From: Affinundibacterium nitidum
Lineage (GTDB): Bacteria; Pseudomonadota; Gammaproteobacteria; Burkholderiales; Burkholderiaceae_D
DNA: 64,000 nucleotides
Direction of reading: 5' to 3'
Assembly: GCF_014284155.1 (NCBI RefSeq)
Contig: NZ_JACOFZ010000011.1
Coordinates: forward strand, 1 to 64,000
Part shown: positions 45,394-55,142 of the stretch, one piece after another
How the letters are laid out: the number at the start of each line of letters is the position of its first letter
Position numbering within the stretch: the first letter of the stretch is position 1
Notes under the pieces: generated by a model
Seen by the model: the letters and a program-made list of their open reading frames with translations, nothing else
Database searches by the model: none
Told to the model about the DNA's origin: nothing
Program-made: the position numbers and the translations under genes

Positions 45394-45427
45394 AAAAAAC
45401 CCGAGCTGTGATGTTCGGGTTTTTTTA
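45394..45427. terminator. Bidirectional terminator between pit and the lipoprotein operon
   Basis: Stem AAAAAACCCGA / TCGGGTTTTTTT with a 10-base loop. It also closes the long minus-strand operon that runs from 55.8 kb to 45.5 kb. Confidence 0.88.
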
Positions 45428-45457
45428 TGTGCATTTGTTTTCGTTAGTACTTAAGAA

Positions 45458-46042
45458 TTAGAACATTAATTGAGTTTTCTTTTGTTCAAATTGATACCAT
45501 TGCTGATTTGCTTTGTAATTTACGATCAGCATTGTCGTCAAAGCTTGCGGTAGGCTAATTGTGCAGTTGGAGATATGTTCTTCGCTGATCGCATCCGCTT
45601 GGATCTCAAAAAAAACCATGTGTATATCCGCGCTTGGATCGACAATAAGCTGCATCGCATGTTCTCTCAGCGTTTGATGAAGCGATGAAGTCGATGGCCA
45701 TTTCCAATGTTGAATATTGAGATTGGCACCATTCGATTTGATTAACTTGGTTTCTGTCAACAAATGTGCATTTGCCTTGGTAGACAGTGAATCGAAATCT
45801 GAATCAGACAAAGCTGCAAAACGTAAGATGAAGTCTTTCTGGCTCAACTCTTTTGCGTAAAGTTGATGAAGAAATTCCAAGTAATTCAAGCGAAAAATTA
45901 AGTTGAGATGAATGTCATCCCGTAACACGATGGTGACCCGATTTGATTCTAATTCGTGCGCGTTTGCGTTTGCGTTTGGCAGACAGTAGCATGCGCCGAC
46001 CAAGATGCAACTAGATAGCCATTGTGAGTAGCGTAACCACAT
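45458..46042 (-). CDS. Small exported protein with predicted N-terminal His, function unknown
   Basis: Protein of 194 residues that I do not recognise by name. The signal peptide (about 1-27) ends in ANANA, and cleavage after it would leave HELESNRVTIVLRDDIHLNL as the mature start. An 'AHE' junction of this sort is seen in several periplasmic families, including HupE- and CopC-type proteins, where the N-terminal His can bind metal; similarity here is only at the junction. AAAGGAT stands before the ATG. The gene begins 12 bp after the YHYH protein gene and closes the operon, so the two may act together. Confidence 0.7.
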   Translation of the reverse strand: MWLRYSQWLSSCILVGACYCLPNANANAHELESNRVTIVLRDDIHLNLIFRLNYLEFLHQLYAKELSQKDFILRFAALSDSDFDSLSTKANAHLLTETKLIKSNGANLNIQHWKWPSTSSLHQTLREHAMQLIVDPSADIHMVFFEIQADAISEEHISNCTISLPQALTTMLIVNYKANQQWYQFEQKKTQLMF

Positions 46043-46054
46043 TTAAGTTATCCT

Positions 46055-48640
46055 TTATCTACAGTAGCTGATAGACGGCTGCGTTGTCGTGCCACTAGAG
46101 TTAATGAATTGAAAATTCCAACACATGGTCTTTCCGCTGTTCTTACTCTGTGCAAGTGCGGTACTCAGCTCAGTTCCACTTAAAGCTTTATAGCGTATCT
46201 TGTACGTGCCGGCTGTGTTTGTGTAGGAATCTGAACCTATCTCATTAGTGATAAACGTTTTTGCTGAAGTGAATTGTAGAACCTGATAACCGTCTGTGCT
46301 ATCTGTACTGAGTGTCATCGCACTTACGTTGAACGGGGTAACCGGTGGTTGGCGCATGGGGCTGTATTTACTCGATTGGTTGGCTAAGTCAGGGCTTGGC
46401 GTGCCGCGGAAGCATGACAGTACATATGGAGATGCATCGGTCACGTGATAAGCGTAGCCAGCAGGACCATTGCTGACGGGGTCAGTATTGCCACCACAGG
46501 TACTGTCGCGTGGAGCTACTTTGCCGTCAGCGTTGTTGTAACCATAGATGGCAAAGCCGTCGAGAGCCCAACCAATCGGATGAGTGTCCCAATAGCTGCT
46601 TGGTTTTGCCGACATTACACAGCTCGGCGCAGCATGATAATGATAGTCATCGGCGCGACCCGCGTGACCGTTACATATATCGAGTTCACCTAAGACTTTG
46701 GTATCGCCATTTTGGCAACCACCTTGTTTGCATGGATTGAAGATCGGTACGCCATTGATTGCAATACCGATCGGGCCATCAACTGCCGAGGTTGTCGTTG
46801 CGGCGATTGCTGGTGCGAGAGGAATCTTCCAGCCATTAGCACCGTTGAATTTTTGGACCGTTGGCACTTGAAGATTAGTTGCAGTGATACCGTTCATCAT
46901 TGCATGTGTGGTGATTCCAAGGGAGCTGACATAGGCATAGTTTGCATCGCAACTCACCACAGCATAACCAGTGTTTGATGCGTTCATCGAATTGCGAACA
47001 TTTACGCAGGCTGCGCTTGAACCCGTCATCGTCGTTCGGGTGAAGTTTAAATTGAGCGAACTAGACCCGAGCGTAATGTTGGCGATGGCATCACGTATGA
47101 TTGAGCCGGTGATAGCTCCAGAAGTGGGTAGGCTAGGGGATGCTGAAAGAGCATAGATTGTGAAGGTATAGATCTTTGCGCCAGGGCCTTGCGAGCAAGG
47201 CGGCTGATATGCCGCCATTGGACCATCACTGCCGACACCGAGAGTGCCGACGCCAAAGCTATCTTTTGCAAGGCTCGTCGTGGTGGCGGGAATGCTGTAT
47301 AACACCCAATTCCATTTGGTACTCCCATCTCCTGGGAGTGTTGTCATCAATAAAGCAAATTCCTTTGTTCCTGCAGGTGCATTTGTCCAGCTAAGAGGTA
47401 TCGTTGAACCAGTGCCGTCGCAGGTGTAATCCGCGGTCATTGCACTACCATCTGCGCCAGCACTGCTGCTTAATTTGAAACCGCTACTAGATACTTGTGG
47501 CGTCGCGGAGATGATGGATGAACTGTCACCGTCTCCGATTGCGTTGCTGGTTTTGACCGAGCATCGATAGGTCGTGCCATTATTGAGCCCACTCACGAGA
47601 AGTGGACTTGCTGCGCCGACTTTCTGTATCGTGGTTGAGTTATTGGTGCATGTAGCGGTGTACGAAGTAATGGTGCTTCCTCCATTTCGAGAGGGAGCGG
47701 TAAAGCTCAAAGAAATAGTGCCATCCGCTGCCGTTGCGTTGAGATTTGTTGGTGCTGGAGGTGTGGTCTTTGCGAGGTTAAAATTAGTATCAATCAAGCC
47801 AAGTGTCGCGATAGCTTGATCCGTGTCTTCAGCAGTCACTAAGCTGGCAATCGAAATTGATTTGCTGATGTTGTCGGCGACATTGAGGTAGCTTAATCCC
47901 TGCTCAATGCTTATGTATCTGCCTACGCTAATCTTGTTATTTAATAGGCGTGTGACCCAACCTACATTCGGATCATTGGCTAGGGAGCGAGCGGACACGA
48001 GCATGGCGATCACAACACTACTCCGCGTTTGATTGCCTGAAGCGATATCATTGCTCCAATAATTGACTTCCGTATCTGTTGGTGCGCTTGTACCTGTTCG
48101 ACCCAACACATTCTTATAAAGTATTTTGACGAAGTCGGCGTTACTCATATTTGCAGTGTAGCCTGTTAGATCAGGATAGAGTAAACCAGCCGCATAGAAG
48201 CTATCTGCAATTTGCGAGACGCTCTTACCTGCAAGCAGTTGTCTAATCCAATAATTCATCCCTTCAGCGTCTGGAACTCGGTTGAAGAAGGCAATGTATA
48301 ACTCAATCAGAGAACGAAGTTGAGTTTCTGAAATTTGTGGAACTAGTGTCCCAAGACTGAGATCGACGCTGAAATCGGTAAAGCTCAGTTTGCTTGACAT
48401 CGATACGGTGCGCGCACTCTCTTGTCCGGTAGCGTCTACGATGGTCGCATCACTCGCATTCGTGGTGATGCGATAGTTACTGCGCTTTCCAATTAACTGG
48501 ATAGCTTGTGTAGCGGCTGGTGTTGGCTTCATTGCAGTGCTCTGCATTGCATTATTCTCTTGATTACCCCCACATCCGTTCAACATTCCAAGCAGAATTG
48601 GTATGGCGATGATGGAAGGCTTGAGTTTTACGAGAAACAT
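46055..48640 (-). CDS. Lipoprotein with DUF4214, FN3, PEBP-like and YHYH domains
   Basis: Large surface or periplasmic lipoprotein of about 861 residues. Layout: lipobox LLGMLNGCGG (Cys about 23); a 'GKRSNYRITTNAS...IVDATG' module (about 48-95); DUF4214 (about 108-215; LIELYIAFFNRVPDAEGMNY, IADSFYAAGLLYPDLTGY, ILYKNVLGRTG); FN3-like domain (about 295-380; PPAPTNLNATAADGTISLSF); PEBP/YbhB-like domain (about 390-535; DYTCDGTGSTIPLSWTNAPA, WNWVLYSIPA); YHYH domain (about 545-790) with ADDYHYHAAPSC, IGIAINGVPIFNP and GWALDGFAIYGY. GGAG is best placed for the ATG at 48640 (48643 also possible). The function of YHYH proteins is unknown. It shares its N-terminal half with the two phosphoesterase lipoproteins upstream. 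Confidence 0.88.
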   Translation of the reverse strand: MFLVKLKPSIIAIPILLGMLNGCGGNQENNAMQSTAMKPTPAATQAIQLIGKRSNYRITTNASDATIVDATGQESARTVSMSSKLSFTDFSVDLSLGTLVPQISETQLRSLIELYIAFFNRVPDAEGMNYWIRQLLAGKSVSQIADSFYAAGLLYPDLTGYTANMSNADFVKILYKNVLGRTGTSAPTDTEVNYWSNDIASGNQTRSSVVIAMLVSARSLANDPNVGWVTRLLNNKISVGRYISIEQGLSYLNVADNISKSISIASLVTAEDTDQAIATLGLIDTNFNLAKTTPPAPTNLNATAADGTISLSFTAPSRNGGSTITSYTATCTNNSTTIQKVGAASPLLVSGLNNGTTYRCSVKTSNAIGDGDSSSIISATPQVSSSGFKLSSSAGADGSAMTADYTCDGTGSTIPLSWTNAPAGTKEFALLMTTLPGDGSTKWNWVLYSIPATTTSLAKDSFGVGTLGVGSDGPMAAYQPPCSQGPGAKIYTFTIYALSASPSLPTSGAITGSIIRDAIANITLGSSSLNLNFTRTTMTGSSAACVNVRNSMNASNTGYAVVSCDANYAYVSSLGITTHAMMNGITATNLQVPTVQKFNGANGWKIPLAPAIAATTTSAVDGPIGIAINGVPIFNPCKQGGCQNGDTKVLGELDICNGHAGRADDYHYHAAPSCVMSAKPSSYWDTHPIGWALDGFAIYGYNNADGKVAPRDSTCGGNTDPVSNGPAGYAYHVTDASPYVLSCFRGTPSPDLANQSSKYSPMRQPPVTPFNVSAMTLSTDSTDGYQVLQFTSAKTFITNEIGSDSYTNTAGTYKIRYKALSGTELSTALAQSKNSGKTMCWNFQFINSSGTTTQPSISYCR

Positions 48641-48698
48641 CATTTTCTCCGTTGGGCAAAGTAGAAAGAGCAAAAAAGAATATCTTTAAAAATGTTCG

Positions 48699-51203
48699 CT
48701 ATTGGGCTGGTGTCACCGTCCAGGTATCGTCAACTTGCCGATTCTTTCGCGTTGATGTCTCACTTCCAGGTAACCAAGAACGAATATATTCGCCTTTAAC
48801 GCCTTGGGCTGACACTGTTACCTTTAAGTGCCCTGAGCTACTTTGAATTACGCCTGAATCGTAGTGGTATTCTTTCGCGAGGTTGGCACCACTTGTGTTG
48901 TTGGCCGCGCTCGGTTGCGGTACTTCTTGATAAATAACACCATCTAGAATTTGTCTAGCGTAAACATGATCGTGTCCATGAAACACTGCAGTCACTCTGT
49001 TGTTGACTAGTAGTTTGTGGATAGGCATGCTCCAACCGGGACGTTTGACGTCAAAGCCATAGCTACCATCTGTGTTCTTTCCACCCCATTCATAAAATGA
49101 TGCGGCTTCAATTCCTCCACGCATTTGGCCATCGAGCCCTCCCACGAGATTGTGTAAAAAGACGAATTTGTATTTTGCGGAACTTTTACTTAAGGTATCT
49201 GATAGCCATTGATATTGAGTGCTTCCCAAAGTCATATTCCAAGCATCCTTACTTGCTTGTGCTTTTGTATTCCAATAAGGGTCGAGAACAATGAAAAGCG
49301 CATCGCCCCATTGCCACGCATACCAAGACGCACGTTGTCCAGTTAATTGATTCAGCTCGGGATCGCCACTGTAGAATTTATTCGGCAGAGGATTCGCGTA
49401 ATATTTTTGTCTCGCGAGGCTTGCCCAAACAGCGATATTGTTTGCAGAGCCGTTATAGAGCCAACCTAATTCGCCTTCATGATTCCCATTGGCAAGGAAT
49501 AAGGGGGTTGAATGAGTGATGCGACCAAAATGCTGGCGTTCATAAACATAACGGTCATTCACCATGCTCTGACTGGTTGCCATCGCCACGACAGCGTCAA
49601 ACGGCCCCATATGTTTCTCCGTCATAAAAGTATCGCCAAGATCGATGTGAAAATCTGGCTTGTCGAGGAGGATATTGTCGAGTGTTCGCTGGTACTGAGA
49701 TAAATTTGAGTTTTCATCAAGATGGGAGTCCGCTTGAATCGTAAAACTAAACGTGTCTCCAAACGATCTTGAGGTATGAAAGTCGTAGATTTTTGAGCTG
49801 GTCGCTGTGTTGGTCGCGGTACTTTGATAATTCACCATGTAATAAATAGAAGTGTTTGCAATTAAATTATCAAGTTGAAATTCGAGAGGGACGCCAGCGA
49901 GCAAAGCTTTCGTGGGCGTTTGATTAGATAACGCGTTCGGGCTTGTTCCGTAGTTGATAGAAACGAAACCTGCTTGTGAACTCGAAAGCAACTTGATTCT
50001 GACGCTTGAATCAGTCGGTGCACCCAACACAATATCGCCGCTGTATGGTGGGGATGCAATTCCTGTTCCAGTCACAATATTTAAAGTTGTTGAAGGCGAA
50101 CTCTGCCCGAAACTATTGCTTGCGGTGAGTGAACACAGATAACTTTGATTGGCGCTTAAGCTGCCGATTACCAATGGACTTGTAGTGCCTTTGACATTAA
50201 GAGTAGACGTGCCGCTAGAACAACTTGCACTGTATTCAAGAATTGGGCTGCCGCCATCGCTGAGCGGCAAATCAAAGCTAAATGAAATGCTGGAACTAGT
50301 GTTTGTACTGGTGATATTGCGGGGTGACTCTGGCGCGGTCACACTTAAATCGAAAGTGAGATCTTTGATGCCGATGAGTGACATCGCTCTGGTCGTGTCG
50401 TTGGGCGTAATCGCATTGGCAATTGCGATCGTGCGGGTAATGTTGTCGCTAGGATTCGAATAGCTAATGCCTTGAGCTACGGCGAAAAATTGAGCAACTT
50501 GTATCTTATTGTTGAGTAAAGTATTGACCCAGCCGACACTGGGGTCATTTGCTAGACTTCTTGCCGAGGCCAACATCGCAATCACAAGTGATGTTCTCGT
50601 TTGTCGACCACTTGCAATATCACTTGTCCAATAGGTGACTTCAGCGTCCGAAGGCGCAGTGCTGCCACTCCGACCGAGCACATTCTTATATACAATCCTC
50701 ACAAAGTCAGCGTTGCTCATGTCTTTGCTGTAACCAGTCAGTTCCGGATAAAGCAGTCCCGCTTGATAAAAGCTGTCGGCGATCTGAGAAATAGATTTTC
50801 CATTGATCAGTTGGTCCATCCAATAAGCTAGACCTTCGGAGTCTGGAATGCGGTTGAAATAGGCGACATATAATTCGATCAATGCTTGTGTCTGCGCTTT
50901 TGAAACCTTTTGTAACTGATTCGCGATCCCAAGATTAACCCGCAGGTCGCTAAAAACCAATGTACTTGCGTTACTAACGTCACTAAGCCCTTCATTGCCG
51001 ATCGCATCATTCAGTGTAGTATTGTTTTGTTTGCGCGTGATCGTAAAATTATTCCGACCTCCTGTCAGCGTTATGGTGTTGTTGATTACCGGAGGAGGTG
51101 CAATCAGCACATCCGATTGAGTGACATTGTTCTGAGACCCACCGCATCCTGTGAGGCCGATGCAGATCATGAAAATGGATTGTAATGTAGCAGTGATCTT
51201 CAC
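48699..51203 (-). CDS. Lipoprotein with DUF4214, FN3 and calcineurin-type phosphoesterase domains
   Basis: Exported phosphoesterase of 834 residues. Layout: lipobox IGLTGCGG (Cys about 20); 'GGRNNFTITRKQ' module; DUF4214 (about 105-215); FN3-like domain (about 290-375); purple-acid-phosphatase-like N-terminal sandwich (about 385-480); metallophosphoesterase domain (about 485-790). Metal-site motifs are present: D-x-H in QADSHLD, GD in DLGDTF, GNHE, the His in FLHNLVGG and GHDH. It probably cleaves phosphate esters outside the cytoplasm, substrate unknown. The open frame starts with TTG at 51224, but the GTG at 51203 has GGAG at the right distance. It lies 27 bp after its paralogue and 58 bp before the YHYH gene. 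Confidence 0.9.
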   Translation of the reverse strand: MKITATLQSIFMICIGLTGCGGSQNNVTQSDVLIAPPPVINNTITLTGGRNNFTITRKQNNTTLNDAIGNEGLSDVSNASTLVFSDLRVNLGIANQLQKVSKAQTQALIELYVAYFNRIPDSEGLAYWMDQLINGKSISQIADSFYQAGLLYPELTGYSKDMSNADFVRIVYKNVLGRSGSTAPSDAEVTYWTSDIASGRQTRTSLVIAMLASARSLANDPSVGWVNTLLNNKIQVAQFFAVAQGISYSNPSDNITRTIAIANAITPNDTTRAMSLIGIKDLTFDLSVTAPESPRNITSTNTSSSISFSFDLPLSDGGSPILEYSASCSSGTSTLNVKGTTSPLVIGSLSANQSYLCSLTASNSFGQSSPSTTLNIVTGTGIASPPYSGDIVLGAPTDSSVRIKLLSSSQAGFVSINYGTSPNALSNQTPTKALLAGVPLEFQLDNLIANTSIYYMVNYQSTATNTATSSKIYDFHTSRSFGDTFSFTIQADSHLDENSNLSQYQRTLDNILLDKPDFHIDLGDTFMTEKHMGPFDAVVAMATSQSMVNDRYVYERQHFGRITHSTPLFLANGNHEGELGWLYNGSANNIAVWASLARQKYYANPLPNKFYSGDPELNQLTGQRASWYAWQWGDALFIVLDPYWNTKAQASKDAWNMTLGSTQYQWLSDTLSKSSAKYKFVFLHNLVGGLDGQMRGGIEAASFYEWGGKNTDGSYGFDVKRPGWSMPIHKLLVNNRVTAVFHGHDHVYARQILDGVIYQEVPQPSAANNTSGANLAKEYHYDSGVIQSSSGHLKVTVSAQGVKGEYIRSWLPGSETSTRKNRQVDDTWTVTPAQ

Positions 51204-51230
51204 GAATGTGCTCCGTTGTCTCAAGAAGGG

Positions 51231-53738
51231 TTAAGGTATTGTGTAACTAAAGACGGGTGTTCCATTGACCTTGCCTGGGCCTTCGTCCTTAGGTAAGTAA
51301 GTTCGCACATATTCGACCTTGACGCCCGTTGGCTCTACTCGAACACGTGTATATCCGGTGCTTGGAAAGCGTTCCCCAGTTAGGTATGCATCTGAATTCC
51401 ACAATGCGTAATTTGGATCAGCTGGTTCTGAGAGGCTTTGGTAGGTGACACCATCCAATTGTTGATGAACCCAAATGTGGTCATGACCTTGGAAAAAAAT
51501 GGTGACTTTGTTCGCCACCATCAGTTGGTGAATGGGAAGGTTCCATTTCGGACGTAGCGCAGCAAACTCACTCACGCCTTTCGCATTTTTTCCACCCCAT
51601 TCCCAGAGCCCCGCGAGCTCGACACCGCCACGCCCAGTTCCCATTACATGGTGGGCAAAAACAAATTTATATTTTGATTTACTCTTTTCGAGCGTTTCTT
51701 TTAGCCATAGATACTGCTCATCACCATGTGTGACATCCCACATGTTCGTACGCTTGGGATCGCCACCAAAGACATTGTCAACCGCAACCGGTGAAGCCCA
51801 ATAAGGATCGATTACCACAAATAAAGCATCCCCCCAAGTCCAGGCATAGTAGTTTCTGAGTAGACCTATAAAGGGCACAATTTCCTTATTACCTGAATAG
51901 AAGTAATCTGGAGCAGGTTGTGAGTAATGGCTGTTACGTGCATTCTGTGCCCACACAGCGATATTCTCAGGTGTGCCGTTTAGGTTGAAACGCGCTGCTT
52001 GCTCATGATTACCGTTCACAAGAAAAACAGGTGAAGAGGTGCCGATAAGCCCGAGATAGGGGCGCTGAATCGTATAGCGTTCAGTCACTTTCGTCGCGTT
52101 GATGGTCTTGGGATCAAGTGTATCGACACTGAAATCATCGCCAAGTAAAAGATAGAAATCTGGTTTGTCCGCTGCCACCGTTTGTAGCGTGCGGGTATAC
52201 AAGGCGCTGTCAAATTGAGATTTTTCTCGTTCTGGATGAGAGTCGCCCTGTAAGGCAAATGTAAATGCTTGACCGGGGGATCTCGCTGACTGAAATGAAT
52301 ATTCGATTGTTGGGCCCGAGCCAATATTGTTTGAAGCCTGGAAGTCGAGTCGATAGAAGTAACGCGTATCCGCGTTGAGACCTGTCAGTATTAGTTCGAC
52401 TGGTGTATTCGCACTCAAATTTACGCGTTCGGTTTGCTTTTCGTATTGCCCTGGATTGCGGCCATAACGTATTGATACTGTGCCTGTCTGTGAAGTGGAG
52501 AAAATATTTGCTTTAATCGATGTATCGGTTGGGGAGCCGAGAACGATATTCCCTGAGAAATTTCCCAGTGCTACTTCGGCGGCTGGATTGATGGTCACGT
52601 TAGTAGACGCATTACTGCTAGCAAAAGCGGTGTTGGTATAGACTTGGCAAGTGTAGCTCTTCCCATTGCTTAGACCGTTGATCGATATAGGACTCGTGCT
52701 ACCGACACTAGATAAATTCTCGGTGCCAGCATTGCACTTGATCGTGTAATTGAGAATGGAAAGTCCACCGGAATTTGTAGGAGCATTAAAGTAAACGCCA
52801 CCACCATTATTATTTGAGAATGTACTGATTACTTGCGGTGCCGCTGGCACCGTTGCGAGCAGATTGAAATTTGCGTCTTTTACGTTGAAAGAATCGATAG
52901 CTTGAGTGATGTCGCTTGAACTAATTAGCGCCGAGATTGTGCTGAAGCGGCTGATATTATCGGTCGAATTGAGGTAGCTGACGCCTTGTTCGAGCGCAGC
53001 GTAGCGTCCCATCTTTACTTTATTATTGAGTAGTTGCGCCACCCATCCGAAATTGGCGTCACCTGCAAACGTCTTCGCAGAGGCAAGCATGCTGGCCACA
53101 AGTGAACTTTTCGTTTGACGTCCCGATGTTAGATCATTGACCCAATATTGAATTTCTTCAATGCTCGGTGCTGTACTGCCGGTTCTCCCTAATACGTTTT
53201 TATAAATAATGCGGACGAAATCTGCCGAGCTGAGTGTACTAGAGTAGCCAGTGAGTTCCGGAAATAAGGCACCAGCAGAGTAGAAACTGTCCGCGATCTG
53301 AGGAATCGTTTTTCCAGATTTGAGTTCTCCAATCCAATATGCCATTCCGTCTGAATCTGGTAGTCGGTTGAAGAAAGCAATATATAGTTCAACGAGGTTG
53401 TCGATGTCGGCACCGGAGACGGTAGGTACGAGGGCAGCGATTGTTAAGTTGACGCTCAAGTCGCTAAACACCAATTTGCTCGCATTGCTAGCGTCAGTGC
53501 TTCCATCACCGCCAACCAAGTCAATGACTTGGATTGAGTTGGTAGCTCGGTTGATTTGATAGTTTTGGCGTGGGCCATTAAATCAAATAACACCATTTTC
53601 AATTGGCGGAGCAGAAAGTGCAATTTTTGCAGGTGTGCTGGCATTCTGTCTGTCGTCATTGCCGCATCCAAACAATAGAATGCTTAGATACATTGACAGG
53701 GTGATTGTAATTAGTCGTTTTATCATCGGAAGTGCCAT
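51231..53738 (-). pseudogene. DUF4214-FN3-phosphoesterase lipoprotein gene interrupted by an in-frame TGA
   Basis: Paralogue of the next gene, about 835 codons if read through, matching the paralogue's 834. The ATG at 53738 follows the kinase stop directly (53726 is an alternative). Translation gives a lipoprotein signal (SMYLSILLFGCGN) and a linker, then TGA at 53583-53585. The same frame then continues with NGPRQNYQINRAT, DUF4214 (LVELYIAFFNRLPDSDGMAY), FN3-like, a phosphatase N-terminal sandwich, and a metallophosphoesterase with GDSHPE, LGDDF, GNHE, AHH and QGHDH. There is no ATG and no plausible start between the stop and the domain; only a TTG at 53519. So this is a nonsense mutation, a recoding site or a sequence error. 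Everything downstream of the stop looks intact. Confidence 0.85.
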
Positions 53739-55142
53739 TCAATTGATTGTTGTGTTCAGAGGCAAGGTTAGATGCAGTTGGACAACATCCAACGAGCTCT
53801 CTTCGAGGCGTAGCAGTCCTTTGTGAGCCCTTGCAATTTCAAGCGCCACATTTAGGCCAAGGCCCGTACCATCAATATGTCGCGTGCGGGCAGGGTCACC
53901 ACGATAGAAGCTATCGAAGAATCGTGATCGCTGGTTAAGATCGATGGGACTGCAAATGTTGGTAATGCGCAGTTCGAATTGGTGCTTGTCAACTTTGACG
54001 AAAAGATCGATCACCGTACCCTCGATAGCATATTTCACGGCATTGCTTAAAAGATTTGTGAGCAGCTGCCGAATTAACACTTCATCCGCGTTGATTAAGA
54101 TATGTTGGGGAGATCTTAAGTGGATGTGCTTTTTTGCGGCTAACATTTCCATATCGCCTGTTAATTCTTTGAGCATGTCGCTGATATCGAATTCCGATCT
54201 TTCGAGGATGAGATTTCCGCTTTCTGCCTGCGCCAAGAAAAGCAGGCGTTTCGTGATGTGCGTCAAACGTGTGACCTCATCAAGCATCTGAGATTGTTCC
54301 TGTTGAACGATACTGTTAGTGGTTTGGTTGAGCGATTTCTCTAGCTTTCCCTGAAGGATTGTGAGCGGTGTTCGCAACTCATGTGCGGCATTAGAGGCGA
54401 AGCGAGATGCCTGATGAAAACTTCGCTCAAGCCTTTCGAGCATGTCGTTGTACGAATCAATAAATCCTCTAAATTCAATATATTCATTTTCAGGATTGAG
54501 CCGTAAATGAAGTTCATTTTTGTCTATTCTGTTCATCGCCTCAGTGATGGTGTAGAGCGGTTGAGTGACAAGCTTGGTTAGTGCCCATGCTGCCAACACA
54601 CTACAGAATAGATAAACAGGAATTAAAATTTTGAAGGCGCGTCGCAGTGAAGCATTAATTTCGTTAAGTGCGGAATTTTTCTTGACAATGAGCGCTGCGA
54701 CAAATCGATCGTTTGCGAGTTGAGCACGGACCCATAGCTCATTCGATGTGCTCAAAGTATCGAGCTGGCAGCGATCCTTCTGCGCTGAAGCTGACGCTTC
54801 AGGTTGCTTGGAAATACGATTGAGCAGACTGAACTCGTTAGGCCAGTTTGACGTTCGAATTTGGTTTTTTGAAGGTTCTGAGTTGATGTCGTTGACGGTG
54901 AATGCGAGATCGCTCTTTTCTGCTAAGTGCAGTTTTTGTGCCATATCGCTCCAAATTTTCAAACTTTGATCGTAATCAATTGGGTTTTTTGTCAGTCGTT
55001 TGATTTCCATACACATACGATTTTCTACACGGCCAGATTCATACTGAGTCAGACTCTGTGTACCAACAACCAAAGCTAGAATGAGAAGTAACGATGCTCC
55101 GAGAATCGCACTAATGAATATCTTAACTCGATAACTCTTCAT
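53739..55142 (-). CDS. Sensor histidine kinase of the OmpR-partner type
   Basis: Membrane kinase of 467 residues. First helix at about 7-30 (VKIFISAILGASLLLILALVVG), a short periplasmic domain of about 120 residues with two or three Cys, second helix at about 155-175 (ILIPVYLFCSVLAAWALTKL), HAMP, HisKA with HELRTPLTILQGKLEKS (phospho-His) and HATPase with LSNAVKYA, DSFYRGDPARTRHI and GTGLGLNVA. The frame opens at 55301, but the ATG at 55142 overlaps the regulator stop (ATGA) and gives the normal start. It is followed immediately by the phosphoesterase lipoprotein gene, so sensing and output are co-expressed. Confidence 0.93.
   Translation of the reverse strand: MKSYRVKIFISAILGASLLLILALVVGTQSLTQYESGRVENRMCMEIKRLTKNPIDYDQSLKIWSDMAQKLHLAEKSDLAFTVNDINSEPSKNQIRTSNWPNEFSLLNRISKQPEASASAQKDRCQLDTLSTSNELWVRAQLANDRFVAALIVKKNSALNEINASLRRAFKILIPVYLFCSVLAAWALTKLVTQPLYTITEAMNRIDKNELHLRLNPENEYIEFRGFIDSYNDMLERLERSFHQASRFASNAAHELRTPLTILQGKLEKSLNQTTNSIVQQEQSQMLDEVTRLTHITKRLLFLAQAESGNLILERSEFDISDMLKELTGDMEMLAAKKHIHLRSPQHILINADEVLIRQLLTNLLSNAVKYAIEGTVIDLFVKVDKHQFELRITNICSPIDLNQRSRFFDSFYRGDPARTRHIDGTGLGLNVALEIARAHKGLLRLEESSLDVVQLHLTLPLNTTIN

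Noticed and set aside
51231-53519. Reading the third phosphoesterase as a normal gene starting at TTG 53519
   Set aside because: That start lies inside the conserved module shared with the paralogues, lacks a ribosome binding site and would drop the lipoprotein signal; an in-frame stop in a longer gene explains it better.
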